11,858 bases of DNA from UBA4716 sp036310525 (lineage in GTDB: Bacteria; Bacillota; Clostridia; UBA1381), in contig JAXJRQ010000071.1 of the NCBI GenBank assembly GCA_036310525.1, positions 1 to 11,858 of the forward strand, given 5' to 3'. The notes under the pieces were generated by a model, which ran no database searches, was not told the origin of the DNA, and saw nothing but the letters and a program-made list of their open reading frames with translations. Positions 1 through 6,811 of the stretch are shown here, in pieces. The translations under genes and the position numbers were made by a program. How positions within the stretch are numbered: the first letter of the stretch is position 1; every line of letters begins with the position of its first letter.

Positions 1-75
1 GTTCTTGAGTTTCTCACCGTCGGCACTTTCTTTTTGCATTGTTTTTCCTAAGCTGTCAAGGGTGACGGTTTTCAT
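1..75 (-). CDS. N-terminal fragment of an unidentified protein
   Basis: The first 25 codons of a leftward gene that runs off the left edge of the window. Reading starts at the ATG at 75-73, and the peptide begins MKTVTLDSLGKTMQ. An in-frame TAA lies two codons upstream (81-79), so this is the first available ATG. The short leader has no convincing Shine-Dalgarno, which is unusual for this window, but a near-consensus promoter sits 34 nt upstream. I do not recognise the family from 25 residues. The stretch is polar and charged, with no signal peptide or membrane segment. The alternative is a chance open frame, but the promoter makes a real gene more likely. Confidence 0.55.
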   Translation of the reverse strand, partial: MKTVTLDSLGKTMQKESADGEKLKN

Positions 76-108
76 AGCTTAATTTACACTATCAAATAAG
101 TTTTATAT

Positions 109-137
109 ATTATATCATTAAAAACACAAAATTTCAA
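109..137 (-). promoter_or_regulatory. Sigma-A-type promoter for the leftward gene at 1-75
   Basis: On the minus strand, TTGAAA (137-132) and TATAAT (114-109) are separated by exactly 17 nt. The predicted transcription start is near 102, giving a leader of about 27 nt before the ATG at 75. It is divergent from the promoter at 197-225. Confidence 0.7.
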
Positions 138-196
138 TTACTTACGCAAAAGATTTAATCAAAAATTACAATTTTAATACAATATTTTATCCCTTG

Positions 197-225
197 TTTA
201 CAACAGCTGATAATTGTGATATACT
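197..225 (+). promoter_or_regulatory. Near-consensus promoter of the structured RNA / small-protein unit
   Basis: TTTACA (197-202) and TATACT (220-225) are separated by 17 nt, each matching 5 of 6 consensus positions. The predicted start is at about 231-233, which coincides with the first base of the outer inverted repeat at 231-242. The transcript would therefore begin with a base-paired 5' end. Confidence 0.65.
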
Positions 226-230
226 TTAAA

Positions 231-405
231 TGCAGTACAAATTTAATAACTTTGTTATATTTTTTATTTTAACACATAATAGTTAACGTCAGGCAAAAAC
301 GTTAGCTTATTTTCATATACTATTATGTGTTAATTAATGATTTGTACTGCAATATAAGTCATAGCTACGTTTTGCAGTGCGTCGGCCATGTCCGGCGCAT
401 TTTTT
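231..405 (+). ncRNA. Candidate structured RNA or leader, about 175 nt, of unknown class
   Basis: Seen in the sequence: an outer stem of 12 perfect pairs (231-242 with 340-351), an inner stem of 15 perfect pairs (269-283 with 319-333), and an apical 6-bp hairpin (284-289 with 299-304). A small hairpin, ATAAC/GTTAT (246-250 with 254-258), sits in the left internal loop. The region is preceded by a well-spaced promoter and closed by an intrinsic terminator at 378-405. No protein gene lies between promoter and terminator. Inference: either a free-standing small RNA or a 5' leader that attenuates the small gene at 440. The topology (closing stem, asymmetric internal bubble, apical stem) loosely resembles 6S RNA, but the sequence is much more AT-rich and I do not recognise any class. 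A palindromic mobile element is the main alternative, though I see no target-site duplication at the ends. Confidence 0.5.
378..405 (+). terminator. Intrinsic terminator or attenuator upstream of the small gene
   Basis: An 8-bp GC-rich stem (378-385 with 392-399, one G-T pair), a 6-nt loop and six T residues (400-405). It lies between the promoter at 197-225 and the Shine-Dalgarno at 428-432. It would therefore end the structured RNA and limit transcription into the small gene. Confidence 0.75.
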
Positions 406-439
406 GTGCCAAGAAATACAAATGACGGGAGGAATGAAA

Positions 440-574
440 ATGGCAAAGTACAAAAAGCTCTATTTCAAGGCATTCAATGCAATTACAGAAATAATCGAAA
501 TCTTGAAAAAGCTACAGCAGGAGCTTGAAGATGATTATTTAGAATTGAGCGAAACCAACAACACAGAAGAATAA
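440..574 (+). CDS. Small charged helical protein, 44 aa, unknown function
   Basis: The protein begins MAKYKKLYFKAFNAI and ends in an acidic tail. It has a basic/aromatic N-terminus (about residues 3-10), a predicted amphipathic helix or short coiled coil (about 11-33) and a polar, acidic end. There is no signal peptide or membrane segment. I chose the ATG at 440 because GGAGG at 428-432 lies 7 nt upstream; the ATG at 434 is too close to it. Longer in-frame starts (377, 422) would put the coding sequence inside the terminator hairpin. Short proteins of this look (KLYF..FNAI..) are familiar to me from Clostridia genomes as uncharacterised proteins, but that is memory, not a search. No promoter is visible between the terminator and the gene, so expression probably depends on read-through from 197-225. 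The transcript would end at 611-656. Confidence 0.65.
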   Translation: MAKYKKLYFKAFNAITEIIEILKKLQQELEDDYLELSETNNTEE

Positions 575-605
575 GAAAAAACCAACATCATTCTTTTCAA
601 GGAAT

Positions 606-656
606 AAAACAAGCGTTGTCCATGATTTATACATAGACAACGCTTATATTTTTATT
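606..656. terminator. Bidirectional terminator between convergent genes
   Basis: A 10-bp perfect stem (611-620 with 636-645) with an ATG/CAT pairing inside the loop. It is followed on the plus strand by a T-rich run (646-656) and on the minus strand by TTTT (plus-strand A at 606-609). It can end both the small gene (440-574) and the S41 protease gene, whose stop codon at 652-654 lies inside the T-rich run. Confidence 0.75.
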
Positions 657-1923
657 CTGCCATTTTTTCTTTTACTGCTTCTACTGCTTTTATAAGCTGT
701 GAATCGTCTTCTTTCGGAATGGACGATGCATACATATTCTTATATTTTTCCGAAACTTCAACCTCAATATCAGGTTCAATTCCCGTACCCTGTATACATG
801 TGCCCTTCGGTGAAAAATATTTTGCAACAGTAAGTGTCATACCTGAACCGTCAAAAAACGGATAGACTGTCTGCACAATACCTTTGCCGTAGCTCTTTTT
901 ACCGACAACTACTGCTTTACCATAGTCCTTTAAGCAACCTGTAAGAACCTCCGAAGCACTTGCACTGTTTTCGTTTATAATAATTGAAATCGGAACATTA
1001 AGCTCATTAGCATCAGACTTAAACTCCTCACGCTTTCCGCTCTTGTATTCCATATAGGTTATCAAGCCTTCACCAACAAGCATATCGCATATATTACATA
1101 CTATATCAAGCGCACCGCCCGGGTTATCTCTTAAATCTATTACCATCCCCTTCATGCCGTCGTTAAGTAATTGATTTACCTTTTCACGGAATTCGGTATA
1201 AGTATCCTGTTTGCCACTCTCGTCTGCAGTATTAAACGCAGTAATTCTTACATATCCCACATTGTCTTTAAGCATTTCTGTCTTTACGGAATCCGCAGAA
1301 ACATCGCTTCTTTCAATGGTCACATCAAAAGCCTCGCCTCCGTCACGCACAATGCCAAGCGTCACAGAAGTACCTGCCGGACCGCCTTTTATATAATTTA
1401 CCGCATCATTCATATCATCACCGCTATAGGCAGTACTGTCAATTGTTTTTATAATGTCACCCGGTAAAATACCCGCTTTGTGCGCAGGTGAATCCTCAAA
1501 CGGCGAAAGAACCTCTATTTCATTATTATCATTTTTGTAAATTACAACGCCTATACCGACATAGCTTTCCTGAAGTCCCGTCATATACGACTCAAATTCC
1601 TCGGCACTGTAATAATGAGTATACGGTTCATCAAGACCTTCAACATACGCTGCAACTGCATTTTCTTTCATTGCATTTGCATCAACATCATACAGATAAT
1701 GCTTTTCGATTACATTATCTATATGCTGCATTTTGTTTGTGAAATCCGACACTCTTGAAGTCGTGGGAATATATATATTGTCTCTGACTATATTGGTAAG
1801 GTATGAGCTTACCACTGCACTGACAACAACTGCAGTAATTATATTTCTTCTGTTCTTTTTACGGTTCTTTTTTTCTTCTCTTTTTTGATTTTCTTCTTCC
1901 TGAATCTGAATTTCCTCGTCCAT
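652..1923 (-). CDS. Membrane-anchored S41 carboxy-terminal processing protease
   Basis: A serine protease of the CtpA/CtpB/Prc family that trims extracytoplasmic proteins from their C-termini. With the start at 1923 it has 423 residues. It has a highly charged cytoplasmic N-terminus (about 1-27), one membrane segment (about 28-43), then an extracellular part with a PDZ domain (about 120-205, including GAGILPGD-like HKAGILPGD) and the S41 domain (about 220-395). The catalytic Ser (S322 in NSASASE), Lys (K347 in SYGKG) and the supporting Gln (Q351) are all present with family spacing, so it should be active. The ATG at 1923 is preferred because GGAG lies 8 nt upstream; the in-frame ATG at 1941 has no ribosome binding site. 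A TATAAT-like box (1952-1947) overlaps the preceding terminator but has no good -35, so its own promoter is uncertain. In Bacillus, CtpB acts in sporulation signalling; the target here is unknown. Confidence 0.93.
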   Translation of the reverse strand: MDEEIQIQEEENQKREEKKNRKKNRRNIITAVVVSAVVSSYLTNIVRDNIYIPTTSRVSDFTNKMQHIDNVIEKHYLYDVDANAMKENAVAAYVEGLDEPYTHYYSAEEFESYMTGLQESYVGIGVVIYKNDNNEIEVLSPFEDSPAHKAGILPGDIIKTIDSTAYSGDDMNDAVNYIKGGPAGTSVTLGIVRDGGEAFDVTIERSDVSADSVKTEMLKDNVGYVRITAFNTADESGKQDTYTEFREKVNQLLNDGMKGMVIDLRDNPGGALDIVCNICDMLVGEGLITYMEYKSGKREEFKSDANELNVPISIIINENSASASEVLTGCLKDYGKAVVVGKKSYGKGIVQTVYPFFDGSGMTLTVAKYFSPKGTCIQGTGIEPDIEVEVSEKYKNMYASSIPKEDDSQLIKAVEAVKEKMAE

Positions 1924-1953
1924 TATTTCAGCTCCAATCAATTTATATTATAC

Positions 1954-1979
1954 AAAAACGGGAGGCTCAAGTGCCTCCC
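1954..1979 (-). terminator. Intrinsic terminator after the PucR/CdaR-type regulator
   Basis: A 7-bp stem (GGGAGGC/GCCTCCC, 1960-1966 with 1973-1979) with a 6-nt loop. It is followed in the leftward direction by five U (plus-strand A at 1954-1958). It sits 9 nt past the regulator's stop codon and before the protease gene, so the two genes are probably separately transcribed. Confidence 0.8.
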
Positions 1980-1987
1980 CTTGTTAC

Positions 1988-3073
1988 TCATATTTTTGTG
2001 GGATTTGATGCAAGGTACTTGTGCACCATCATCGCAACCTTAAATACGATAGCCTGATCGAATTTTCTCAAATCAAGACCTGTAAGCTTGTAAATTTTTT
2101 CGAGTCTGTATACAAGAGTATTTCTGTGTACAAACAGTTGTCTGGAGGTTTCACTTACATTAAGGTCATTTCCGAAGAATTTATTAATTGTAAGTATAGT
2201 TTCGTCATCAAGAGATGTAATATCTCCTTTTTTGAATACCTCCTGCAGGAACAGCTCACACAGCTTTATCGGAAGCTGATATATAAGTCTGCCTATTCCG
2301 AGATTATCGTAATTTAAGATATACTTTTCTTCATCAAATACTTTACCTACCTCAAGTGCAGTCTGAGCTTCCTTGTATGAATTATTGAGTTCATCAATAT
2401 TGGTCGCAACTGAACTCAAACCTATAAGCACTGTAAGCATTGTTTCCGAATTAACGGTATCAAGAATTGACTGTGCAATTGTTTCAAGTTCTTCCGAAGA
2501 AACAACTTCCTTCATTTCCTTGATAAGAACAATGTTTCCGCTGTCTATGTTAATAACAAAATCCTTTTCCTTATCAGGGAACATATTTCTGATAACTTCG
2601 TAAATACTTGATTCTCCGCTTTCCTGAACCTTTATATAGAATACAGCTCTCGGTGCATCAATATCAATATGCAGCTCACGAGCCTTCTGATGAAGGTCAA
2701 ATGACAGCAGATTATCAAATATAATATTCTGCATGAAGTTTGTCTTATCATATTTTTCATCATAATAATGACGGATATTATTTGCCGCAACAGTAACAGC
2801 ATTACAGCAATATTTTGCAAGTTCATCTGTTCCTTCAACATACACAACATATTCCGAGTATGGCTTGTTTGACATAGCCTTTACGGTATATCCGTTCTTG
2901 AACAGCGTTTTTTCACTGTTTGTTGCAGTATAGATTAAATCTTCAACGATATCCGATGACGGTTCTGCACCATTGCTTGCAAGTACAAGTCCGTGTGAGT
3001 CGGTAATTCCGAACTTCTTCGGGAAGACCTCACTCATCTGTGTCACCATAGTCTGAAAGGCTTTGCTTATCAT
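1988..3073 (-). CDS. PucR/CdaR-type transcriptional regulator
   Basis: A cytoplasmic DNA-binding regulator of 361 residues. The C-terminal helix-turn-helix (about 305-331, LNVSETSRQLFVHRNTL..) is the hallmark of the PucR/CdaR C-terminal DNA-binding family. The centre (about 133-255) resembles the GGDEF-like domain of this family, and the N-terminal ~125 residues resemble a ligand-sensing region of the sugar-diacid recognition type. The start is the ATG at 3073, because GGAGGAG (3086-3080) lies 6 nt upstream; the TTG at 3088 overlaps that site and is not used. It has its own near-consensus promoter (3120-3148) and terminator (1954-1979), so it looks monocistronic. CdaR proteins classically control glucarate/galactarate or glycerate use, but no such genes are in the window, so the effector and targets are unknown. 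Confidence 0.85.
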   Translation of the reverse strand: MISKAFQTMVTQMSEVFPKKFGITDSHGLVLASNGAEPSSDIVEDLIYTATNSEKTLFKNGYTVKAMSNKPYSEYVVYVEGTDELAKYCCNAVTVAANNIRHYYDEKYDKTNFMQNIIFDNLLSFDLHQKARELHIDIDAPRAVFYIKVQESGESSIYEVIRNMFPDKEKDFVINIDSGNIVLIKEMKEVVSSEELETIAQSILDTVNSETMLTVLIGLSSVATNIDELNNSYKEAQTALEVGKVFDEEKYILNYDNLGIGRLIYQLPIKLCELFLQEVFKKGDITSLDDETILTINKFFGNDLNVSETSRQLFVHRNTLVYRLEKIYKLTGLDLRKFDQAIVFKVAMMVHKYLASNPTKI

Positions 3074-3119
3074 TCTCTTCTCCTCCAATTATAACCGAAC
3101 AATAACATTATATATAATC

Positions 3120-3148
3120 ATTATACAACACTTTTTTTCAAATTTCAA
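3120..3148 (-). promoter_or_regulatory. Sigma-A-type promoter of the PucR/CdaR-type regulator
   Basis: On the minus strand, TTGAAA (3148-3143) and TATAAT (3125-3120) are separated by exactly 17 nt. The predicted start is near 3113, giving a leader of about 40 nt. The AT-rich region between this promoter and the dtd stop (3149-3209) holds no convincing terminator, so read-through from dtd is possible. Confidence 0.75.
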
Positions 3149-3209
3149 GAAGTTTATTTCAAATATGTTATAATTTTTTTAAATTTTTTGTGAATTTTCT
3201 GAAAATTTA

Positions 3210-3659
3210 TCATAAAATTTTACTGCTGTCGAGAATTATCGTTACGGGACCGTCGTTTAAAAGTTCAACCTTCATATCTGCGCCAAATCTTCCCGTCTCG
3301 GTTTTTAGTCCCGATTTTTTGATATATTCAACGAATTTCTCATACATTTCCTCCGCTTCGGGCGGACGCATTGCACCATCAAATGACGGACGTCTTCCCT
3401 TTCTGCAGTCGCCGTAAAGAGTAAATTGTGATATTACAAGTATTTCACCGTTAATATCCATTATACTGTTATTCATTTTTTCATTTTCGTCTTCAAATAT
3501 TCTCAAACCTGTGATTTTATCTGAAATATATGTTATGTCCGTTTCCGTATCCTCTTTACTTACTCCCAGAAAAACCAACAGTCCCTGATTAATCTGTCCG
3601 CATATTTCACCGTCAATTCTGACAGATGCATTTTTCACTCTCTGTACTACTGCTCTCAT
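3210..3659 (-). CDS. dtd: D-aminoacyl-tRNA deacylase
   Basis: Hydrolyses D-amino acids (and glycine mis-attached to tRNA-Ala) from tRNAs in the cytoplasm, as a homodimer; a translation quality-control enzyme. The 149 residues match the usual family length of about 145-150. The N-terminus MRAVVQRV is typical. Both active-site signatures are present: SQFTLYGD at 77-84 and the Gly-cisPro motif NDGPVT at 135-140. Its ATG overlaps the stop codon of the ABC-F gene by 4 nt (ATGA), so translation is probably coupled. GAGGAG lies 14 nt upstream inside that gene, further away than is ideal. It is the last gene of a three-gene operon, and I see no clear terminator behind it. Confidence 0.96.
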   Translation of the reverse strand: MRAVVQRVKNASVRIDGEICGQINQGLLVFLGVSKEDTETDITYISDKITGLRIFEDENEKMNNSIMDINGEILVISQFTLYGDCRKGRRPSFDGAMRPPEAEEMYEKFVEYIKKSGLKTETGRFGADMKVELLNDGPVTIILDSSKIL

Positions 3660-5569
3660 ATTTCGTATCCGTTCTCCTCAATTATTCCCTGAAGCTCTTC
3701 CCATACCGCAAACGCAGCCTCAAGCTCCGTATTGAATTTATCCGCTTCCTCCGACAGCTCTGCCGCTTTCACAAAATCGGTCGCAACCGCAGGGTCAGAT
3801 AACTGTACATTTATATTTTCGATTTTTTCTTCAAGCTCCGAGATTTTTTCTTCCGTTTTTCTAAAATCATTTATAACCTTTCTTTTCTGAGCCTCAAGAC
3901 GTTTTTGTTCTTTATAGTCAAGACCTTTTTCGGGTGCTTTTTGTATAGTTTCCGTCTGCTGTATTTTCTTCTTATCAAGATATTCGTCATAGTTTCCTGT
4001 AAAGCTTACTATTCCGTCCTGATTAAGATAAAGGATTCTGTCGGCAAGCTTGTTTATAAAATAACGGTCATGCGATACCATAATCATAGTACCGTCATAT
4101 CCGTCAAGCGACTTTTCCAGCGCTTCTCTCGATTCAATATCAAGGTGGTTTGTAGGCTCGTCCATTATAAGCAGATTAACGCTTTTGAGCATAAGCTTCA
4201 CAAGCTCAACCCTCGCACGTTCGCCGCCCGAAAGCATACGTATTTCCTTAAATACATCCTCACCTCTGAACAGAAACACCGCCAAAGCATTCCGTATCTC
4301 AGTCTGCGTAAGTGTCGGATATTCGTCCCACAGCTCGTCAATTACGGTTTTGTCCATACTAAGACTTTCCTGTATCTGGTCGTAATATCCTATATGAATA
4401 TTTGCGCCGATTTTATATGTCCCCTCTGTTTGCGTATACTTTCCGAGCAGAATTTTCAAAAGCGTGGTTTTTCCGCATCCGTTAGGGCCTATCAGAAATA
4501 CCTTCTCGCCTTTTTTAACAAACAAATCCGCACCCGAAAAAATACGTTTTCCGTCAAAGGACATTCCTATCCCCTCGCCGACAACAACCTCCTGACCTCC
4601 GCCTGCACATGCACGGAACGAAAAAGCCATTTCATCAAGCTTCTCATCAGGCTTTATCAGAGTGCTTTCAAGCTTTTCGATAACCTTCATTTTACTTTCC
4701 GCAGTTTTAATGTTCTTTTCTCTGTTCCATCTGCGTTGTTGTTCAACAACACCTTCAAGGCGTTCAATCTCTTTCATGGTGTTGTCGTAATTTCTCTGTT
4801 GTGTTTTTTTATCTATTTCATGCTGTTTTACAAACTCACTGTAATTTCCGCTATAGCTTTTGAGCTTACCGTTTTCCATGCAAAAGGTTTTATTGGTGAC
4901 ACGGTCAAGAAAATACCTGTCATGGGAAATTACAATAAATGCACATTTACAGCCTTGCAAAAAGCATTCAAGCCATTCCACCGATTCAATATCAAGATGG
5001 TTTGTTGGCTCGTCAAGCAAAAGCAAATTTGCATCAGAAAGAAGAATTTTTGCAAGTGCTACACGTGTTTTTTGTCCACCCGATAATTCAGACACCTTCT
5101 GCGAAAATTCCTCTTCTGAAAATCCAAGCCCCTCTAAGGTGCTTTTTATTTTCCGCTTGTAATAGAAGCCGTCAAGCTCCGAAAAACGTTCCTGAAGCTG
5201 ATTTTGTATATCTACAAGTCTTGCGGTATTTTCAGGATTTGAATCAATCTCAAGTCTGATGTCCTCAAGACGCCGTTCAATATCCGTCACTTCCTCAAAA
5301 ACGCCGAGCATTTCCTGCATAATGGTGTTTGTGCTGTCACTGCACGCATGCTGGTCAAGATAGCCTATTTTAGTGAATTTATTTTTAAAAATCTCGCCTT
5401 CATCATAATCCATTTCATCGGTTATTATGCGAAAAAGTGTCGATTTCCCCGCACCGTTTACTCCGACAAATCCGATTTTATCTGCACTGTCCACATTAAA
5501 GGATACATTTTCAAAAAGAGTTTCGTCAAGAAACATCTTTTTTATATTACTGCCGTTTAATAATACCAT
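3656..5569 (-). CDS. ABC-F family ATPase (ribosome-associated type)
   Basis: A soluble protein of 637 residues with two ABC ATPase domains and no membrane segments. ABC-F proteins act on ribosomes (translation factors or antibiotic-protection proteins) rather than transport. Domain 1 has Walker A GVNGAGKST (36-44), signature LSGGQ (162-166) and Walker B LLLLDEPTNHLD (182-193). Domain 2 has GPNGCGKTT (361-369), LSGGE (446-450) and LLIMDEPTNHLD (466-477). The linker between them (about 245-305) is charged and helical, as expected for the ribosome-contacting P-site tRNA interaction motif. The last ~85 residues (from about 550) form a charged coiled coil as in Uup/YdiF-type members. The start at 5569 has GGAG 8 nt upstream, within the end of the preceding gene; the gap to that gene is 3 nt. 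The full set of ATPase motifs suggests an active enzyme. A housekeeping role is more likely than resistance, but the sequence cannot decide this. Confidence 0.93.
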   Translation of the reverse strand: MVLLNGSNIKKMFLDETLFENVSFNVDSADKIGFVGVNGAGKSTLFRIITDEMDYDEGEIFKNKFTKIGYLDQHACSDSTNTIMQEMLGVFEEVTDIERRLEDIRLEIDSNPENTARLVDIQNQLQERFSELDGFYYKRKIKSTLEGLGFSEEEFSQKVSELSGGQKTRVALAKILLSDANLLLLDEPTNHLDIESVEWLECFLQGCKCAFIVISHDRYFLDRVTNKTFCMENGKLKSYSGNYSEFVKQHEIDKKTQQRNYDNTMKEIERLEGVVEQQRRWNREKNIKTAESKMKVIEKLESTLIKPDEKLDEMAFSFRACAGGGQEVVVGEGIGMSFDGKRIFSGADLFVKKGEKVFLIGPNGCGKTTLLKILLGKYTQTEGTYKIGANIHIGYYDQIQESLSMDKTVIDELWDEYPTLTQTEIRNALAVFLFRGEDVFKEIRMLSGGERARVELVKLMLKSVNLLIMDEPTNHLDIESREALEKSLDGYDGTMIMVSHDRYFINKLADRILYLNQDGIVSFTGNYDEYLDKKKIQQTETIQKAPEKGLDYKEQKRLEAQKRKVINDFRKTEEKISELEEKIENINVQLSDPAVATDFVKAAELSEEADKFNTELEAAFAVWEELQGIIEENGYEI

Positions 5570-5572
5570 TTA

Positions 5573-6709
5573 TCATTCTCCGTAGTTCATCAAGGGTTTA
5601 AGTAAATCGTGAAGAATACTGTAACCGTAGTAAAGGTCGGGACACCATCTTCCACCGAGTCCCTCAAGGTTTTTAACACTGCCTGCCCACGAAATCGAGG
5701 TTACAACATAATATCTGTCATGCGCTTCGCCTATAGGCTTTAAGCCAACATACGCACCCATGTGATTGAAATGTGCTCTTACTCCGTCATCAGGCGTAGC
5801 AAAGGTTTCATGGTCTTCCGTTCTGTCACCTATCGGATTTTTGATTTTAATTCCTGCCCAGTTGTTCATTTCAGGCTTCACTGCACCGCCATAACGACCG
5901 TATCCTGTTTCCTTAGCCGCCTGCACATACAGTATCTCAGGTCTTAAGCCGGTTATTTCGCCATATTTCCAGTATATCGGTGCCGCATCTATAAAGCGGT
6001 CCTCTGCATTCTGCGCTTTCGCCCATGCCTGTGCAGTTTCTGCGCTTATTTGCGCTTCACCGATAAGCGGTGTGTACGATTTTTTTACACCTAAATCCTC
6101 CCATGTCAGATTATCCTTATCTTCAAGTATTCTCTGCATCATGGTGCAAACCTCAGCACGTGTAAGAAGGTCTTTCGGGCGTATTGCTTCACCATCGCCC
6201 TTTATATACGCACGCTCAACCGCAATCGAAAGCAATGTTTTGTATTTTTCATGCACTTCCTTTGCATCAGTAAAATTCTTATCAATTATTCTGCTGTTTC
6301 TTATGTTTGCATTATTAAGGCCCGATGCACGCACAAGTGTAGCAGCAAATTCCTCACGTGTGACATATTCCCTGCCCGTAAAATCAGGCCATTTAACCGG
6401 CATATAGTCCTCAATTGCGCATACGTACTTATATTCCCAGTGTTCCTCTTCCATATCAGCAAACGATGTTTCACTTTTTTCCTCAAGGTTAAAACCCTCA
6501 ACAAGAATTTTCGCCATTTGTGCTCTTGTCAGATTTTCACCAAGCATCAAATCGCCCTCAGGTGTACCTGAAAGTATTCCGTTTTCCATACAATATTCAA
6601 CGCCTTTTTCTGCCCACGGATATTCTTCTCGCCAGTCAGCAAAAGCTCCCGTACTAACTGATAAAATTGCCGATATAACCGATAGTATAACAATAAATTT
6701 GTTTTTCAC
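5573..6709 (-). CDS. Secreted SLH-domain cell-wall hydrolase, glucosaminidase (GH73-like)
   Basis: A 378-residue exported protein with an N-terminal signal peptide (about 1-24, cleavage likely after AFA). Three SLH modules follow (about 29-75, 80-130 and 146-196), with the typical LTRAQ, VTREE and LTRAE cores. SLH modules bind secondary cell-wall polymers and hold proteins at the surface. The C-terminal part (about 225-375) looks like a glucosaminidase/lysozyme-like domain that cleaves peptidoglycan; the likely catalytic Glu is E267 in QAAKETGYGRYGG. The start codon is GTG (6709-6707), supported by GGAGGG 6 nt upstream. It is the first gene of an operon with ABC-F and dtd and has its own promoter (6751-6779). 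The likely job is cell-wall turnover or daughter-cell separation. The GH73 assignment rests on this motif and the length of the domain. Confidence 0.85.
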   Translation of the reverse strand: MKNKFIVILSVISAILSVSTGAFADWREEYPWAEKGVEYCMENGILSGTPEGDLMLGENLTRAQMAKILVEGFNLEEKSETSFADMEEEHWEYKYVCAIEDYMPVKWPDFTGREYVTREEFAATLVRASGLNNANIRNSRIIDKNFTDAKEVHEKYKTLLSIAVERAYIKGDGEAIRPKDLLTRAEVCTMMQRILEDKDNLTWEDLGVKKSYTPLIGEAQISAETAQAWAKAQNAEDRFIDAAPIYWKYGEITGLRPEILYVQAAKETGYGRYGGAVKPEMNNWAGIKIKNPIGDRTEDHETFATPDDGVRAHFNHMGAYVGLKPIGEAHDRYYVVTSISWAGSVKNLEGLGGRWCPDLYYGYSILHDLLKPLMNYGE

Positions 6710-6750
6710 ACAAAACCCTCCGTTTTAATTGTAAAATTACCAATGAAATA

Positions 6751-6779
6751 ATTATACAACATTTTTTCAAAAAAATCAA
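6751..6779 (-). promoter_or_regulatory. Promoter of the SLH hydrolase / ABC-F / dtd operon
   Basis: On the minus strand, TTGATT (6779-6774) and TATAAT (6756-6751) are separated by 17 nt. The predicted start is near 6744, giving a leader of about 35 nt to the GTG start. The -35 box overlaps the T-tract of the upstream gene's terminator (6769-6775). Confidence 0.65.
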
Positions 6780-6803
6780 CAGGCACTGTCCAAAGACAGT
6801 GCC
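6769..6803 (-). terminator. Intrinsic terminator of the ROK/SIS/GH2 operon
   Basis: A 9-bp perfect stem (6782-6790 with 6795-6803) with a 4-nt loop. In the leftward direction it is followed after six bases by seven U (plus-strand A at 6769-6775). It begins 8 nt past the GH2 stop codon. The gap before the U run makes it less ideal than the other terminators here. Confidence 0.7.
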
Positions 6804-6811
6804 CATCAAAA

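Noticed and set aside
231..351. Palindromic MITE-like element
   Set aside because: The 12-bp ends are perfect, but flanking bases (left CTTTAAA, right ATATAAG) show no target duplication, and the left end coincides with a predicted transcription start. Kept only as an alternative to a structured RNA.
377..439. N-terminal extension of the small protein from the ATG at 377-389 region
   Set aside because: It would translate through the terminator hairpin and T-tract, has no ribosome binding site, and the downstream ATG at 440 has a well-placed GGAGG.
3149..3209. Terminator after dtd
   Set aside because: Only a short AT dyad (AATTTT/AAAATT) is present, and it is followed by A-rich rather than U-rich sequence in the leftward transcript.
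3905..5086. Long rightward open frame (393 codons)
   Set aside because: It lies wholly antisense to the ABC-F gene, whose motifs are unambiguous. Its Cys/His/Phe-rich composition matches the complement of that coding sequence.
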